From: Brevibacterium moorei
GTDB taxonomy: Bacteria > Actinomycetota > Actinomycetes > Actinomycetales > Brevibacteriaceae
Direction: 5' to 3'
DNA: 64,000 nucleotides
Assembly: GCF_024580735.1 (NCBI RefSeq)
Contig: NZ_JANIJX010000010.1
Location: 51,057 to 115,056, forward strand
The position numbers and the translations under genes are program-made. The notes under the pieces are model-generated. The model worked only from the letters and a program-made list of their open reading frames with translations, had not been told where the DNA came from and made no database searches. Positions 26,102-34,083 of the stretch are shown piece after piece (within the stretch, counting starts at the first letter, position 1; every line of letters begins with the position of its first letter).

Positions 26102-26760
26102 GCACCGTCCGCATCCACCTGACCCGCCACGGCGAGGTCCACAATCCCGATGGCATCCTCTACGGCCGCCTGCCCGGCTACGGCCTGTCCGAGCTGGGCC
26201 ACCGGATGGCCCAGCGGGTCGGCGAGCACTTCACCGGCGGGGACTTCACGGTCCGTGCCCTGGTCCGCTCGCCGCTGCTGCGCACGGCCGAGACCATCGC
26301 GCCCCTGGCCTCGGCCCTGGGGATGGAACCGCGGGAGGACCCGCGTGTGATCGAGGCGGCCAACCGCTTTGAGGGCCAGCATGCGGGGGCCGCGAACTTC
26401 CTGCAGCTGAAGAACCTGCCGCTGGTCTACAACCCGCTGCGCCCATCCTGGGGCGAGCCCTACACCGCCCAGGTGGTGCGGATGCGCGCGGCCATGGCCA
26501 CCCTGCGCCGCGAACTCGAGGCGATCGCCCGCGATGAGTCGCTGGACACCGTCGACGGGGTCATCGTGAGCCACCAGCTGCCCATCTGGGTGACCCGCCT
26601 GGCAGCACAGGGCCGCCCGTTGGTCCACGACCCGCGGCGCCGCGAATGCGCGCTGGCCTCTGTCACGACCTTCACATACGAGGGTGGGAAACTGGCGGGC
26701 GTGCACTATGACGATGTGAGCGCGGATCTGCAGCCGGCGAAGAACGTGGCCGGGGCATGA
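26098..26760 (+). CDS. Histidine phosphatase (phosphoglycerate mutase) family protein
   Basis: A 220-residue protein with the [10 protein letters not shown] catalytic-His motif, [14 protein letters not shown] (second Arg) and [14 protein letters not shown] (second His), so an active branch-1 histidine phosphatase is likely. Substrate unknown. In actinobacteria such a gene often sits between hemL and the thioredoxin/ccdA/resB genes, but its role in cytochrome assembly is not established. Overlaps of four bases with hemL and with the thioredoxin gene. Confidence 0.87.
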   Translation: MSTVRIHLTRHGEVHNPDGILYGRLPGYGLSELGHRMAQRVGEHFTGGDFTVRALVRSPLLRTAETIAPLASALGMEPREDPRVIEAANRFEGQHAGAANFLQLKNLPLVYNPLRPSWGEPYTAQVVRMRAAMATLRRELEAIARDESLDTVDGVIVSHQLPIWVTRLAAQGRPLVHDPRRRECALASVTTFTYEGGKLAGVHYDDVSADLQPAKNVAGA

Positions 26761-27356
26761 AATACACGCAGCGACCGGTCACCCGCCGCGCGGCCCTGAG
26801 TATCACGCTGGGCGCGGCGCTGGTGACGCTTTCGGCCTGCAAATCGAGCAATGACGAACTGGCCCAGCAGGCCGGCTCCAATCAGGGCTACATCTCCGGC
26901 GACGGCGTCGTCACCCAGTTGGGCGAGGGCGACCGCGGCAAGCCCCTGGACCTGGAATTCACGGACCTGGCGGGCAAGAAGCACTCGCTGGCCGAGTACC
27001 GGCCCAAGGCCGTCGTGATCAACCTGTGGTACGCCGCCTGCCCACCGTGCCGCAAGGAGGCGCCCGACCTGGTCGAGGTGTCCCAGAAGTTCAAGAAGGA
27101 CGTCGTGTTCCTGGGCGTGAACGTGCGCGATCAGGCGCCGGCGGCCAAGTCCTTCATCGACACCTTCAAGGTGCCGTACACCAATATGATCGACACGGAC
27201 GGCGCGATGGTGTCCCTGCTCTCGAGCATCCTGCCCCCGCAGGCCACGCCCTCGACCGTGGTGCTCGACGCCCAGGGCCGGGCCGCCGCCCGCATCGTGG
27301 GCGCCTCCGAGTCCTCCACCCTGCGCGGTGTCATCGAAGACGTGCTGAAGGGCTGA
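26757..27356 (+). CDS. TlpA/ResA-like thioredoxin lipoprotein
   Basis: A 199-residue extracytoplasmic thioredoxin. The signal peptide ends in lipobox TLSAC (Cys28), with RR at residues 10-11 before the core. The redox motif is CPPC at 95-98 (YAACPPCRKEAPDL), and the cis-Pro is in QATPSTVVLD. Such proteins keep the CXXCH haem-binding cysteines of apocytochrome c reduced. Its electrons would come from CcdA, encoded three bases downstream, and its client is the ResB/CcsB haem lyase pathway further along the operon. Confidence 0.9.
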   Translation: MKYTQRPVTRRAALSITLGAALVTLSACKSSNDELAQQAGSNQGYISGDGVVTQLGEGDRGKPLDLEFTDLAGKKHSLAEYRPKAVVINLWYAACPPCRKEAPDLVEVSQKFKKDVVFLGVNVRDQAPAAKSFIDTFKVPYTNMIDTDGAMVSLLSSILPPQATPSTVVLDAQGRAAARIVGASESSTLRGVIEDVLKG

Positions 27357-27359
27357 GGC

Positions 27360-28115
27360 GTGGGCCATCAGTTCGCCGAGACGGTCATGTCCGGCCCGCT
27401 CCTGCTGGCCATCGGGGTATCCGTACTGGCGGGCCTTGTGTCCTTCATCTCACCGTGTGTGCTGCCCCTGGTGCCCGGCTACGTCGGCTATGTCACGGGC
27501 CTGACCGGCACGACGCTCAAAGAGCAGCGGACCCGCACCGTCTTGGCGGGCGTGGGCCTGTTCGTGCTGGGCTTCGCCGCGGTCTTCGTGGCCTTCGGGA
27601 CGTTGTTCTCCGCGGTGGGCGCCCTGCTCACGCAGTACCTCGACATCATCACCCGGATCATGGGGATCGTGGTGATCCTGGCCGGGGTGGTGTTCATGGG
27701 CGGCTTCACCTGGTTGCAGCGCGACCGCCATCTGGGGGTGCGCCCGGCCGCCGGACTGTGGGGCGCACCGCTGCTGGGCGCGACCTTCGCCCTGGGCTGG
27801 GCCCCGTGCATCGGCCCGACCCTGGCCGCCGTGCTCACCCTGTCCACCAGCTTCGGTGGAACGGGCTCGCCCTGGCGCGGGGCCCTGCTGACGTTCTGCT
27901 ACTGCCTGGGCCTGGGCATCCCGTTCCTGGTGGTGGCCTTCCTGCTGAGCAAGGGGTTGGGCCGGCTGGCCTGGTTGCGCCGCCACCAGCGGGCGATCGT
28001 GGTGGCCGGCGGCGTCATGTTGATCCTCTTGGGGATCGTATTGGTCAGTGGATTGTGGAACGCCTGGATGGCTCGGCTGCAGCTGAGCGTTGGCGGATTT
28101 GAGACGGTGATTTGA
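27360..28115 (+). CDS. ccdA: Cytochrome c biogenesis protein CcdA
   Basis: A 251-residue protein with six transmembrane helices and the two conserved membrane cysteines of the DsbD/CcdA family: SFISPCVLPLVPGYVG in helix 1 and GWAPCIGPTLAAVL in helix 4. It carries reducing equivalents from cytoplasmic thioredoxin across the membrane to the TlpA/ResA-like lipoprotein. GTG 27360 lies three bases after the previous stop, with GGCTGAGG as a weak ribosome site; ATG 27387 (MSGPLL) is an alternative. Its stop overlaps the next start. Confidence 0.92.
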   Translation: MGHQFAETVMSGPLLLAIGVSVLAGLVSFISPCVLPLVPGYVGYVTGLTGTTLKEQRTRTVLAGVGLFVLGFAAVFVAFGTLFSAVGALLTQYLDIITRIMGIVVILAGVVFMGGFTWLQRDRHLGVRPAAGLWGAPLLGATFALGWAPCIGPTLAAVLTLSTSFGGTGSPWRGALLTFCYCLGLGIPFLVVAFLLSKGLGRLAWLRRHQRAIVVAGGVMLILLGIVLVSGLWNAWMARLQLSVGGFETVI

Positions 28116-29839
28116 TGAGTGGCGGACCAGCCGATCGCAAGGACGAACTGGCCGAGGCCGGGACGGGCTCCCAGCCGGGCGCGGAACCCGGCGCGCGTGC
28201 CGGCGGGCCCGGTGGCCCCGGCAAGAAGGCAGCGCCCGATATCGGCTTCATCGGCATGCTGCGCTGGGGTTGGCGGCAGCTGACCACGATGCGCTCCGCG
28301 CTGATCCTGCTGCTCATCCTGGCCCTGGCCGCCATTCCCGGCTCCCTGTTGCCCCAGCGGATCCAGGATCCGGCGCGGGTCACGAACTACATCGACGCCA
28401 ATGGCGCCTGGGGGCAGATCGCCGACAAACTGCAGCTGTTCGACGTCTATTCGAGCTTCTGGTTCTCCGCCGTCTACATTCTGCTGATGATCTCGCTGAT
28501 CGGCTGTGTCATCCCGCGCACCAGCCAGCACTTCAAGGCGATGCGGGCGCGTCCGCCCAAGGCCCCGCGCCGGCTGACCCGGATGCCCGGTTATGAGTCC
28601 TTCCCATTGGCCTCCGTCGGCCGTGCGGACGAGGAGGCGGCCGCCGACGGTGCCGGCGCCCGGGGGGCAGGCGGGGACCTCGGCGCCGATGAACTGCTCG
28701 ATGCGGCGGCGGCCAAGCTGAAGTCGGCGGGCTACCGGATCGACCGGCACGCCGACCACGTCGCGGCCGAGCGCGGCTATCTGCGCGAGACCGGCAACCT
28801 GCTGTTCCACGTGGGCATCCTGGCGGTCACCGTGACCATGGCGATCGGTTCGACCCTGGGCTATTCGGGCCAGCGGATCCTGGTCCAGGGCGAGACCTTC
28901 ACGAACTCACTGGTGTCCTATGACTCGTTCACCCCTGGCCGCTTCTTCTCACCCGACCGGTTGCCGGACTTTCGGCTCAAACTCAACGACTTCGAATCGA
29001 GCTTCGACTCGACCAGCTCCGGACCGCAGTTCGGCCAGCCGCGCACCTTCGCCGCCGATGTCACGGAGACCCGCGACGGGGTCGAATCCCGGCATGAACT
29101 GCAGGTCAACGAGCCCATCCGGATGGACGGCTCGCGCGCCTACCTGACCGGCAACGGCTATGCGCCGAAGGTCACGGTGCGCAATAACGCGGGCGATGTC
29201 GTGTTCGCCGGCCCCGTGGTGTTCCTGCCCGCCGATGGCAACTACGCCTCGCGCGGGGTCATCAAGGTGCCCGACACCGGAGGAGCCGGTTCCGGGGTGA
29301 CGACCAGCGGCAGCACGAGCGATCAGCTGGGCTTCGGCGGGGTGCTGCTGCCCACCGCGGGAGTCAACGACGACGGAGAACTCATCTCCACCTTCGCCGA
29401 GCTGCGCAATCCCGTGCTGGCCCTGAGCGTCTGGAAGGGCGATCTGGGCCTGGGCGAGGGCGTGCCGCAATCGGTCTACGAACTCGACACCGACAAGATG
29501 CAACAGGTGCGCAACTCCGAGGGCCAGCCGATGACCCTGCGGATGAGCCCGGGACAGACGGAGGACCTGCCCGATGGCATGGGTTCGATCACCTTCGACG
29601 GGATCGACAAGTTCGTCTCCCTCGATGTGCGCTACGACCCCACGCAGGGCCTGATGCTGGTGTTCGCGGTGCTGCTGTTCGCGGGCCTGGCAGGATCGAT
29701 GTTCGTGCCCAGACGGCGCATGTGGGTGCGCGTCAAGGACGGCACGGTCGAGGTCGCCGCCCTGGCCCGCGGTGACGATCCGCGGGTCGAACAGGCCGCG
29801 CGGGCCCTAAGCGTAGACTTGCAGGACCGAGAAGACTAG
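28115..29839 (+). CDS. resB: Cytochrome c biogenesis protein ResB (CcsB-type, system II)
   Basis: A 574-residue membrane protein. A Gly/Ala/Pro-rich cytoplasmic tail is followed by three N-terminal transmembrane helices (LILLLILALAAIPGSLLPQ, WFSAVYILLMISLIGC, LLFHVGILAVTVTMAIGS), a large extracytoplasmic domain and one last helix (LMLVFAVLLFAGLAGSMFV), the ResB layout. With CcsB it exports haem and attaches it to apocytochrome c. An Ala/Gly/Asp-rich insert of about 30 residues lies before helix 3. ATG 28115 overlaps the ccdA stop; a TTG precedes it by one codon. Confidence 0.92.
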   Translation: MSGGPADRKDELAEAGTGSQPGAEPGARAGGPGGPGKKAAPDIGFIGMLRWGWRQLTTMRSALILLLILALAAIPGSLLPQRIQDPARVTNYIDANGAWGQIADKLQLFDVYSSFWFSAVYILLMISLIGCVIPRTSQHFKAMRARPPKAPRRLTRMPGYESFPLASVGRADEEAAADGAGARGAGGDLGADELLDAAAAKLKSAGYRIDRHADHVAAERGYLRETGNLLFHVGILAVTVTMAIGSTLGYSGQRILVQGETFTNSLVSYDSFTPGRFFSPDRLPDFRLKLNDFESSFDSTSSGPQFGQPRTFAADVTETRDGVESRHELQVNEPIRMDGSRAYLTGNGYAPKVTVRNNAGDVVFAGPVVFLPADGNYASRGVIKVPDTGGAGSGVTTSGSTSDQLGFGGVLLPTAGVNDDGELISTFAELRNPVLALSVWKGDLGLGEGVPQSVYELDTDKMQQVRNSEGQPMTLRMSPGQTEDLPDGMGSITFDGIDKFVSLDVRYDPTQGLMLVFAVLLFAGLAGSMFVPRRRMWVRVKDGTVEVAALARGDDPRVEQAARALSVDLQDRED

Positions 29840-29864
29840 CCGGGGACCCCGGCGGAGGATACCG

Positions 29865-31154
29865 ATGGACGTCAATATCACCCTTGCCTCATGGTCGAAT
29901 CTGCTTTTGTATTCGGCCCTGGCGGTCTATGCGCTGAGCTTCCTGTTCTACGCGTTCGACCTGTTCGGCCGGCAGCGCGTCACTGCGGCCGATGCCGCCC
30001 GTGAACAGGGGAAGAAGACCGCGGGTGCGGGCACTGCCGGCGCTGCGGGTAGGGCTGCGAATGCGGCTGGAGCGCAGAGCCGGACGACCGGTCGGAAACG
30101 ATCCGTGGTCGGCAGCGGGGCCACAGCCGTGGCCGAGAAGACCGCGGAGAAAGCCTCGGTTTCACACCAGGCGACGGGTGCAGGGAAGTCCGGCGGCGGT
30201 GCGGCCGGGAAGTCCGGCGCGGCCGGAGAATCCGATGCTGCGGTAACCGGTGGGCGGCGCAAGCTCGCGGCCCTGGGCACGAACATGTTCGTCATCGGGC
30301 TGCTGCTGCACATCGCCTCGATCGTCACCCGCTGCCTATCGGTGATGCGGGTGCCGTGGGGCAATATGATGGAATACCTCATGGTCGCCACGGCGATCGC
30401 CGGCATCGTCTACCTGGTGGTCATGAAATGGCGCGATGTGCGCTACCTGGGCACCTTCGTCTCCGGGGCCATCATGATGGGCCTGGGCCTGTGCATCACG
30501 GTGTTCTACACCCCGGCTGCCCAGCTGGTCCCGGCCCTGCAGTCCTACTGGATCTACATCCACGTGCCGATCGCGATCCTGTCCACGGCGCTGCTGTCTA
30601 TCTCCGCGGCCCTGGCCGTCTTCCAGATGCTCAAGGCCTTCGTGGAGACCCGTCACGCAGCGGTGGAGTCGGCCAAGAAGAAGGCCGCGAAGGCCGAGGC
30701 CAGGGCCCAGAAGGTGGCAGCGGCCGAGGGCGGGGAATCGGCTCCGGTCGCGAGCTCGCAGGCGAAGCGGGCCCAGCGCGAATCCGCCTCCGTCAAGGGC
30801 GTACCCGGCTGGCTGCGCTGGCTGGACAAGGACCGCATCCCCTCGTCGAAGTCGATCGAACAGGTCAGCTACCGGATCGCGGCCGTCGGCTTCATCACCT
30901 GGACGTTCACGCTGATCGCCGGAGCCATCTGGGCCGAGGTCGCCTGGGGCCGCTACTGGGGCTGGGACTCCAAGGAGATCTGGACCTTCGTCGTCTGGGT
31001 CGTCTACGCGGCGTATCTGCACTCGCGGGCCACCCGCGGTTGGAGCGCGAACAAGGTTGCGGTGTTGAACCTGGTGGGTTTCCTGTGCATCGTCTTCAAC
31101 TTCACGATCGTCAACACCTACTTCAACGGTCTGCACTCCTACTCGGGGCTGTAA
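29865..31154 (+). CDS. ccsB: Cytochrome c biogenesis protein CcsB/ResC (haem lyase)
   Basis: A 429-residue polytopic protein. The tryptophan-rich haem-binding WWD-like motif is present as WGRYWGWDSKEIWTFVVW, with the conserved His residues in HIASIVTRC and YIHVPIAI. It delivers haem to apocytochromes together with ResB. Two low-complexity inserts stand out: about 90 Ala/Gly/Ser-rich residues after helix 1 and a charged Lys/Ala/Glu segment of about 50 residues before the WWD part. GGAGGA lies in front of ATG 29865. It ends the haem/cytochrome block that began with the hemA-hemC fusion. Confidence 0.93.
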   Translation: MDVNITLASWSNLLLYSALAVYALSFLFYAFDLFGRQRVTAADAAREQGKKTAGAGTAGAAGRAANAAGAQSRTTGRKRSVVGSGATAVAEKTAEKASVSHQATGAGKSGGGAAGKSGAAGESDAAVTGGRRKLAALGTNMFVIGLLLHIASIVTRCLSVMRVPWGNMMEYLMVATAIAGIVYLVVMKWRDVRYLGTFVSGAIMMGLGLCITVFYTPAAQLVPALQSYWIYIHVPIAILSTALLSISAALAVFQMLKAFVETRHAAVESAKKKAAKAEARAQKVAAAEGGESAPVASSQAKRAQRESASVKGVPGWLRWLDKDRIPSSKSIEQVSYRIAAVGFITWTFTLIAGAIWAEVAWGRYWGWDSKEIWTFVVWVVYAAYLHSRATRGWSANKVAVLNLVGFLCIVFNFTIVNTYFNGLHSYSGL

Positions 31155-31281
31155 CATTTCGCCGAGTGACCGGCGGGAACCAGTCGCTCGGCGAGCCCAC
31201 AGGGCGCCTTGGCCGTGTGACAATCGAAGGGAGTCGATTTCCGGCGCCGGTGCCGGAACGCACGTGGAAGAGGTGGTACTC

Positions 31282-32112
31282 ATGAGTTCGAACCCCGACC
31301 AGCCGAGTGTGGACGCCGCGCTCGAAGACGAGATGAGCGGACCGGTGACCTATGAGCGGCGCGGCCTGGCCGGCATCGTCACCCTGGCATCCACCGCGGA
31401 CCGCAATGCGATCAGCCTGGCGATGATCGGCGAGGTCAAGGCCGCCGTCCAACGGGCCTACGACGACGAGGACGTCCGCTACGTCGTCCTCACCCACACC
31501 GGAAACACCTTCTGCGCGGGCGCGGACCTGCGCGAACAGAAGGGTTTCGGCGCCACTCCCGAACACCTACAGGTGCGCCGTGGACTGGAGCTGGGCGACC
31601 TGTTCTCTCTCCTGCTGGCCGGACCCAAGCCGGTGGTGGGCGCGGTCTACGGTCACGTGCGCGCCGGGGGCACAGGACTGGTCGCGGCCTGCGATGTGGT
31701 CTTCGCCGGGCCCGAGGCGAGTTTCGCCATGACCGAGGTCCGGATCGGTGCGGCTCCCACCGTCACCGTCGCGGTGCTCGAGGAGCGCCTGACCCCGCGG
31801 GCCCTGGCCGAACTGTCGATGCGGGGCAATGTCATCGATGCGGCAGAGGCCCAGCGGGTCGGGCTGATCACCCGGGTCGTCCCCGATGTGGACGAGGCGC
31901 TGGACTCCTTCGCCGCAGACCTGCAGGCGGCCGGTCCATCGGGCCTGGAGGCGGCGAAGGGCCTGGCGAACCGGAGGGTCGTGGACAATGTGGCCCGCCG
32001 GACGCCGGAACTGGCGGTGTTGTCGGCGCGTTTGTTCATGGCGGCCGAGGCCCAGGCCGGGATGCGCGCCTTCCTGCGGCACGAGCCCGCCCCCTGGGTG
32101 CCACAGGACTGA
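31282..32112 (+). CDS. Enoyl-CoA hydratase/isomerase (crotonase) family protein
   Basis: A 276-residue crotonase-fold protein with oxyanion-hole segments NTFCAGADLREQ and GHVRAGGTGLVAACD. The Glu that normally follows GGG.. in hydratases is Leu here (GGTGLVAACD), while a Glu in the second position is retained (MTEVRIGAAP). This is the reverse of the crotonase at 1.7 kb. Substrate unknown. Members of this kind in actinobacteria often sit with acyl-CoA metabolism, but no such gene is adjacent. ATG 31282 follows GAAGAGGTGG; the open frame also allows a start at 31264. Confidence 0.84.
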   Translation: MSSNPDQPSVDAALEDEMSGPVTYERRGLAGIVTLASTADRNAISLAMIGEVKAAVQRAYDDEDVRYVVLTHTGNTFCAGADLREQKGFGATPEHLQVRRGLELGDLFSLLLAGPKPVVGAVYGHVRAGGTGLVAACDVVFAGPEASFAMTEVRIGAAPTVTVAVLEERLTPRALAELSMRGNVIDAAEAQRVGLITRVVPDVDEALDSFAADLQAAGPSGLEAAKGLANRRVVDNVARRTPELAVLSARLFMAAEAQAGMRAFLRHEPAPWVPQD

Positions 32113-32138
32113 GCGCCCCTGAAAATCCGCACCCCTGA

Positions 32139-32210
32139 AAATCATTGGGGCGTTTGTCTCAGATTCGACCGTTCATACGGCCCAATCTGGAACAAACGCC
32201 CCAATGATTT
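32139..32210. terminator. Cruciform-like inverted repeat between convergent genes
   Basis: Arms 32139-32165 and 32184-32210 pair at 25 of 27 positions; the 18-base loop itself contains CCGT/ACGG. It lies between the crotonase gene and the minus-strand PLDc_N gene and likely terminates both. On the plus strand the stem is followed by ATTTCGGG. Confidence 0.85.
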
Positions 32211-32223
32211 CGGGACCTGCGAT

Positions 32224-32598
32224 TCAGCGGTCCTCGTCGTCGCGTTTGGTCACGTCTCCGGCGTCCGCATCGGGACGCTCCTCGCGCTCATGGGCCTCGC
32301 GGCGCCTGCGCTGTTCGAGGTCGTCCTGGATCCGCCGCAGGTATTCCGGATCATCATCCGGTGCGATGGGGCCGCGGCGGCTGGGCTTTCCGGCGGAGCC
32401 GCCGGGCCCGGCCACGGTGCCCCGGCCGAAGATGTACCACATGAGCAGCCCGATCAGCGGGATGAAGAGGATGATGAAGAACCAGCCCCATTTAGGCATG
32501 ATTCTGATGACTGTGCGATCTCGCATCGCGCAGTCGAACAGACTGTACAGGGTGATCGCCACCAGAATGACGACACCGGCAATTAACCCTCTAGCCAC
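32224..32598 (-). CDS. PLDc_N-domain small membrane protein
   Basis: A 124-residue protein with an N-terminal hydrophobic helix and a second helix, GWFFIILFIPLIG, that carries the PLDc_N signature seen in short actinobacterial proteins and at the N-terminus of cardiolipin synthases. The rest is a highly charged cytoplasmic tail of about 60 residues. No phospholipase HKD motif. Function unknown. GTG 32598 is served by a -10 six bases upstream that overlaps the divergent DUF4229 promoter. Confidence 0.78.
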   Translation of the reverse strand: MARGLIAGVVILVAITLYSLFDCAMRDRTVIRIMPKWGWFFIILFIPLIGLLMWYIFGRGTVAGPGGSAGKPSRRGPIAPDDDPEYLRRIQDDLEQRRRREAHEREERPDADAGDVTKRDDEDR

Positions 32599-32633
32599 GC
32601 TCCCAGTCTAACGGACTAACATTGTGGATCATG
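32596..32633. promoter_or_regulatory. Back-to-back leaderless promoters, PLDc_N gene and DUF4229 gene
   Basis: Minus strand: TAGACT (32610-32605), six bases, GTG 32598. Plus strand: TAACAT (32617-32622), eight bases, ATG 32631. The two -10 boxes are only six bases apart, so the polymerases would compete. Confidence 0.5.
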
Positions 32634-32930
32634 CGTCAGTTCCTCTTGTACAATCTGGCCCGGATCGGCCTGTTCGTCCTCGTCCTGGCGGTGATGATCG
32701 GCATCTTCAAGTGGTCGCTCATCACCGGGATCGCGGCGATCCTCATCTCCACCATGCTCAGCTATCTGCTGCTGGGCCGGCTGCGCGATTCGGCGACGAA
32801 TGCGATGGTCGACCGGGTCGAGGATCGGCGCAAGCGCAAGGCGGCGCAACCGGCGAAGAAGTCGGCGGACGCCCAGGCGGAAGACGCCGAGGTCGATCAG
32901 CTCGAAGAGCGCCGCACCAAAGAGGACTGA
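32631..32930 (+). CDS. DUF4229 small membrane protein
   Basis: A 99-residue protein with two hydrophobic helices (FLLYNLARIGLFVLVLAVM and ITGIAAILISTMLSYLLLG) followed by a charged tail rich in Lys, Arg, Glu and Asp. This matches DUF4229, a conserved actinobacterial family that is often close to menaquinone genes. Function unknown. TTG 32622 is an in-frame alternative, but ATG 32631 starts the conserved helix. The stop is 23 bases from the convergent end of menA, with no hairpin between. Confidence 0.78.
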   Translation: MRQFLLYNLARIGLFVLVLAVMIGIFKWSLITGIAAILISTMLSYLLLGRLRDSATNAMVDRVEDRRKRKAAQPAKKSADAQAEDAEVDQLEERRTKED

Positions 32931-32953
32931 ACGCCCGGTGGAGCTCGGGGCCG

Positions 32954-33889
32954 CTAGAGTGCCAGGCCCAGGGCCAGGAGGGCCGCCCAGAGCAGGGCTG
33001 CGATCCCGGTCTGTTTGATCGGCGGGATCAGGGCGGTCCCGGTGGACTTGCCCAGGACGATCCGCAGCGGCGGAATGGTCAGCACGACCGCCAGCACCGC
33101 CAGGAGCGCGGCCGGGTGGCCGGTGAGGATCGGCACCAACAGCAGGATGAAGGGCGCGATGACCAGGACGGCGTAGGCTATGCGCGCCCTGATATCCCCC
33201 AGCAGCGAGGCCAGCGTGGTCTTGCCCGTCAACGGATCCGTATCGATGTCGCGCAGATTGTTGACCATGAGCACGGAACAGGCGAACAGGCCCTGGCCCA
33301 CCGCTCCGGCCCACGCTGTCGGGGAGAGCTGGTGGACCATCGCATAGGTGGTACCCAGTACGGCGACCAGGCCGAAGAAGATGAAGACGAACAGTTCCCC
33401 CAAGGCGATGTAGCCATAGGGGTGCTTCCCACCCGTGTAGTACCAGGCCGCCAGGACGGCCAGTACGCCCACGGGGATCAGCCACCACGATTGGGTCAAC
33501 AGGGTCATGGCGACACCCGCTACACCCGCCACTCCGAAGCTTAAGAACGCGGCGCGTTTGACCCGGGGCGGGGAGACCAGCCCCGATCCGGTCAGGCGCA
33601 GCGGTCCCACTCGTTCGTCGTCGGTGCCGCGGACGCCATCGGAGTAGTCATTGGCGAAGTTCGACCCGATCTGCAGGGCCAGGGATACGAGGAGGGCCAG
33701 CAGGGGTGTGATGATGAGCTGCCAGGCGGGAACCTGGAGGATCTGCGATTTTCCGACATCGCCGATGACGATTTCGCGCAGTCCGCCGATCTGACCCAGC
33801 GCAGCGCCGGTTCCCACCAGCACCGGGGCCACCGCCAGCGGTAGGGTGCGCAGCCGAGCGCCTTCGATCCACTGGGAGAACGTCGCCAT
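32954..33889 (-). CDS. menA: 1,4-dihydroxy-2-naphthoate polyprenyltransferase
   Basis: A 311-residue UbiA-family membrane enzyme that prenylates dihydroxynaphthoate to demethylmenaquinone. Both Asp-rich motifs are present: NDYSDGVRGTDDE (N-D-x-x-D type) and NNLRDIDTDPLTGKTTLA. About nine transmembrane helices. The isoprenoid substrate probably comes from the polyprenyl synthase at 44.3 kb. AGGAAAGAAGG precedes ATG 33889, so unlike several men genes here it has a leader. TAAAAT about 30 bases upstream may be its -10. Confidence 0.93.
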   Translation of the reverse strand: MATFSQWIEGARLRTLPLAVAPVLVGTGAALGQIGGLREIVIGDVGKSQILQVPAWQLIITPLLALLVSLALQIGSNFANDYSDGVRGTDDERVGPLRLTGSGLVSPPRVKRAAFLSFGVAGVAGVAMTLLTQSWWLIPVGVLAVLAAWYYTGGKHPYGYIALGELFVFIFFGLVAVLGTTYAMVHQLSPTAWAGAVGQGLFACSVLMVNNLRDIDTDPLTGKTTLASLLGDIRARIAYAVLVIAPFILLLVPILTGHPAALLAVLAVVLTIPPLRIVLGKSTGTALIPPIKQTGIAALLWAALLALGLAL

Positions 33890-34083
33890 GTGCCAAGCCT
33901 TCTTTCCTAAAATGACCGTTCTATTTTATGCGGGTCGGGCGATATCGTGCCAGGTGGGACGAGGTTAACGGTGGAAGAGAGCCCCGGATCACACAGTCAT
34001 GTGGTGATTCCCATGCGGTGATTCCGTGGGATCAGGCGGCTTGCGACTGGGCCACAGCGCACCACGCCGCGCGCCGGCGCGGT

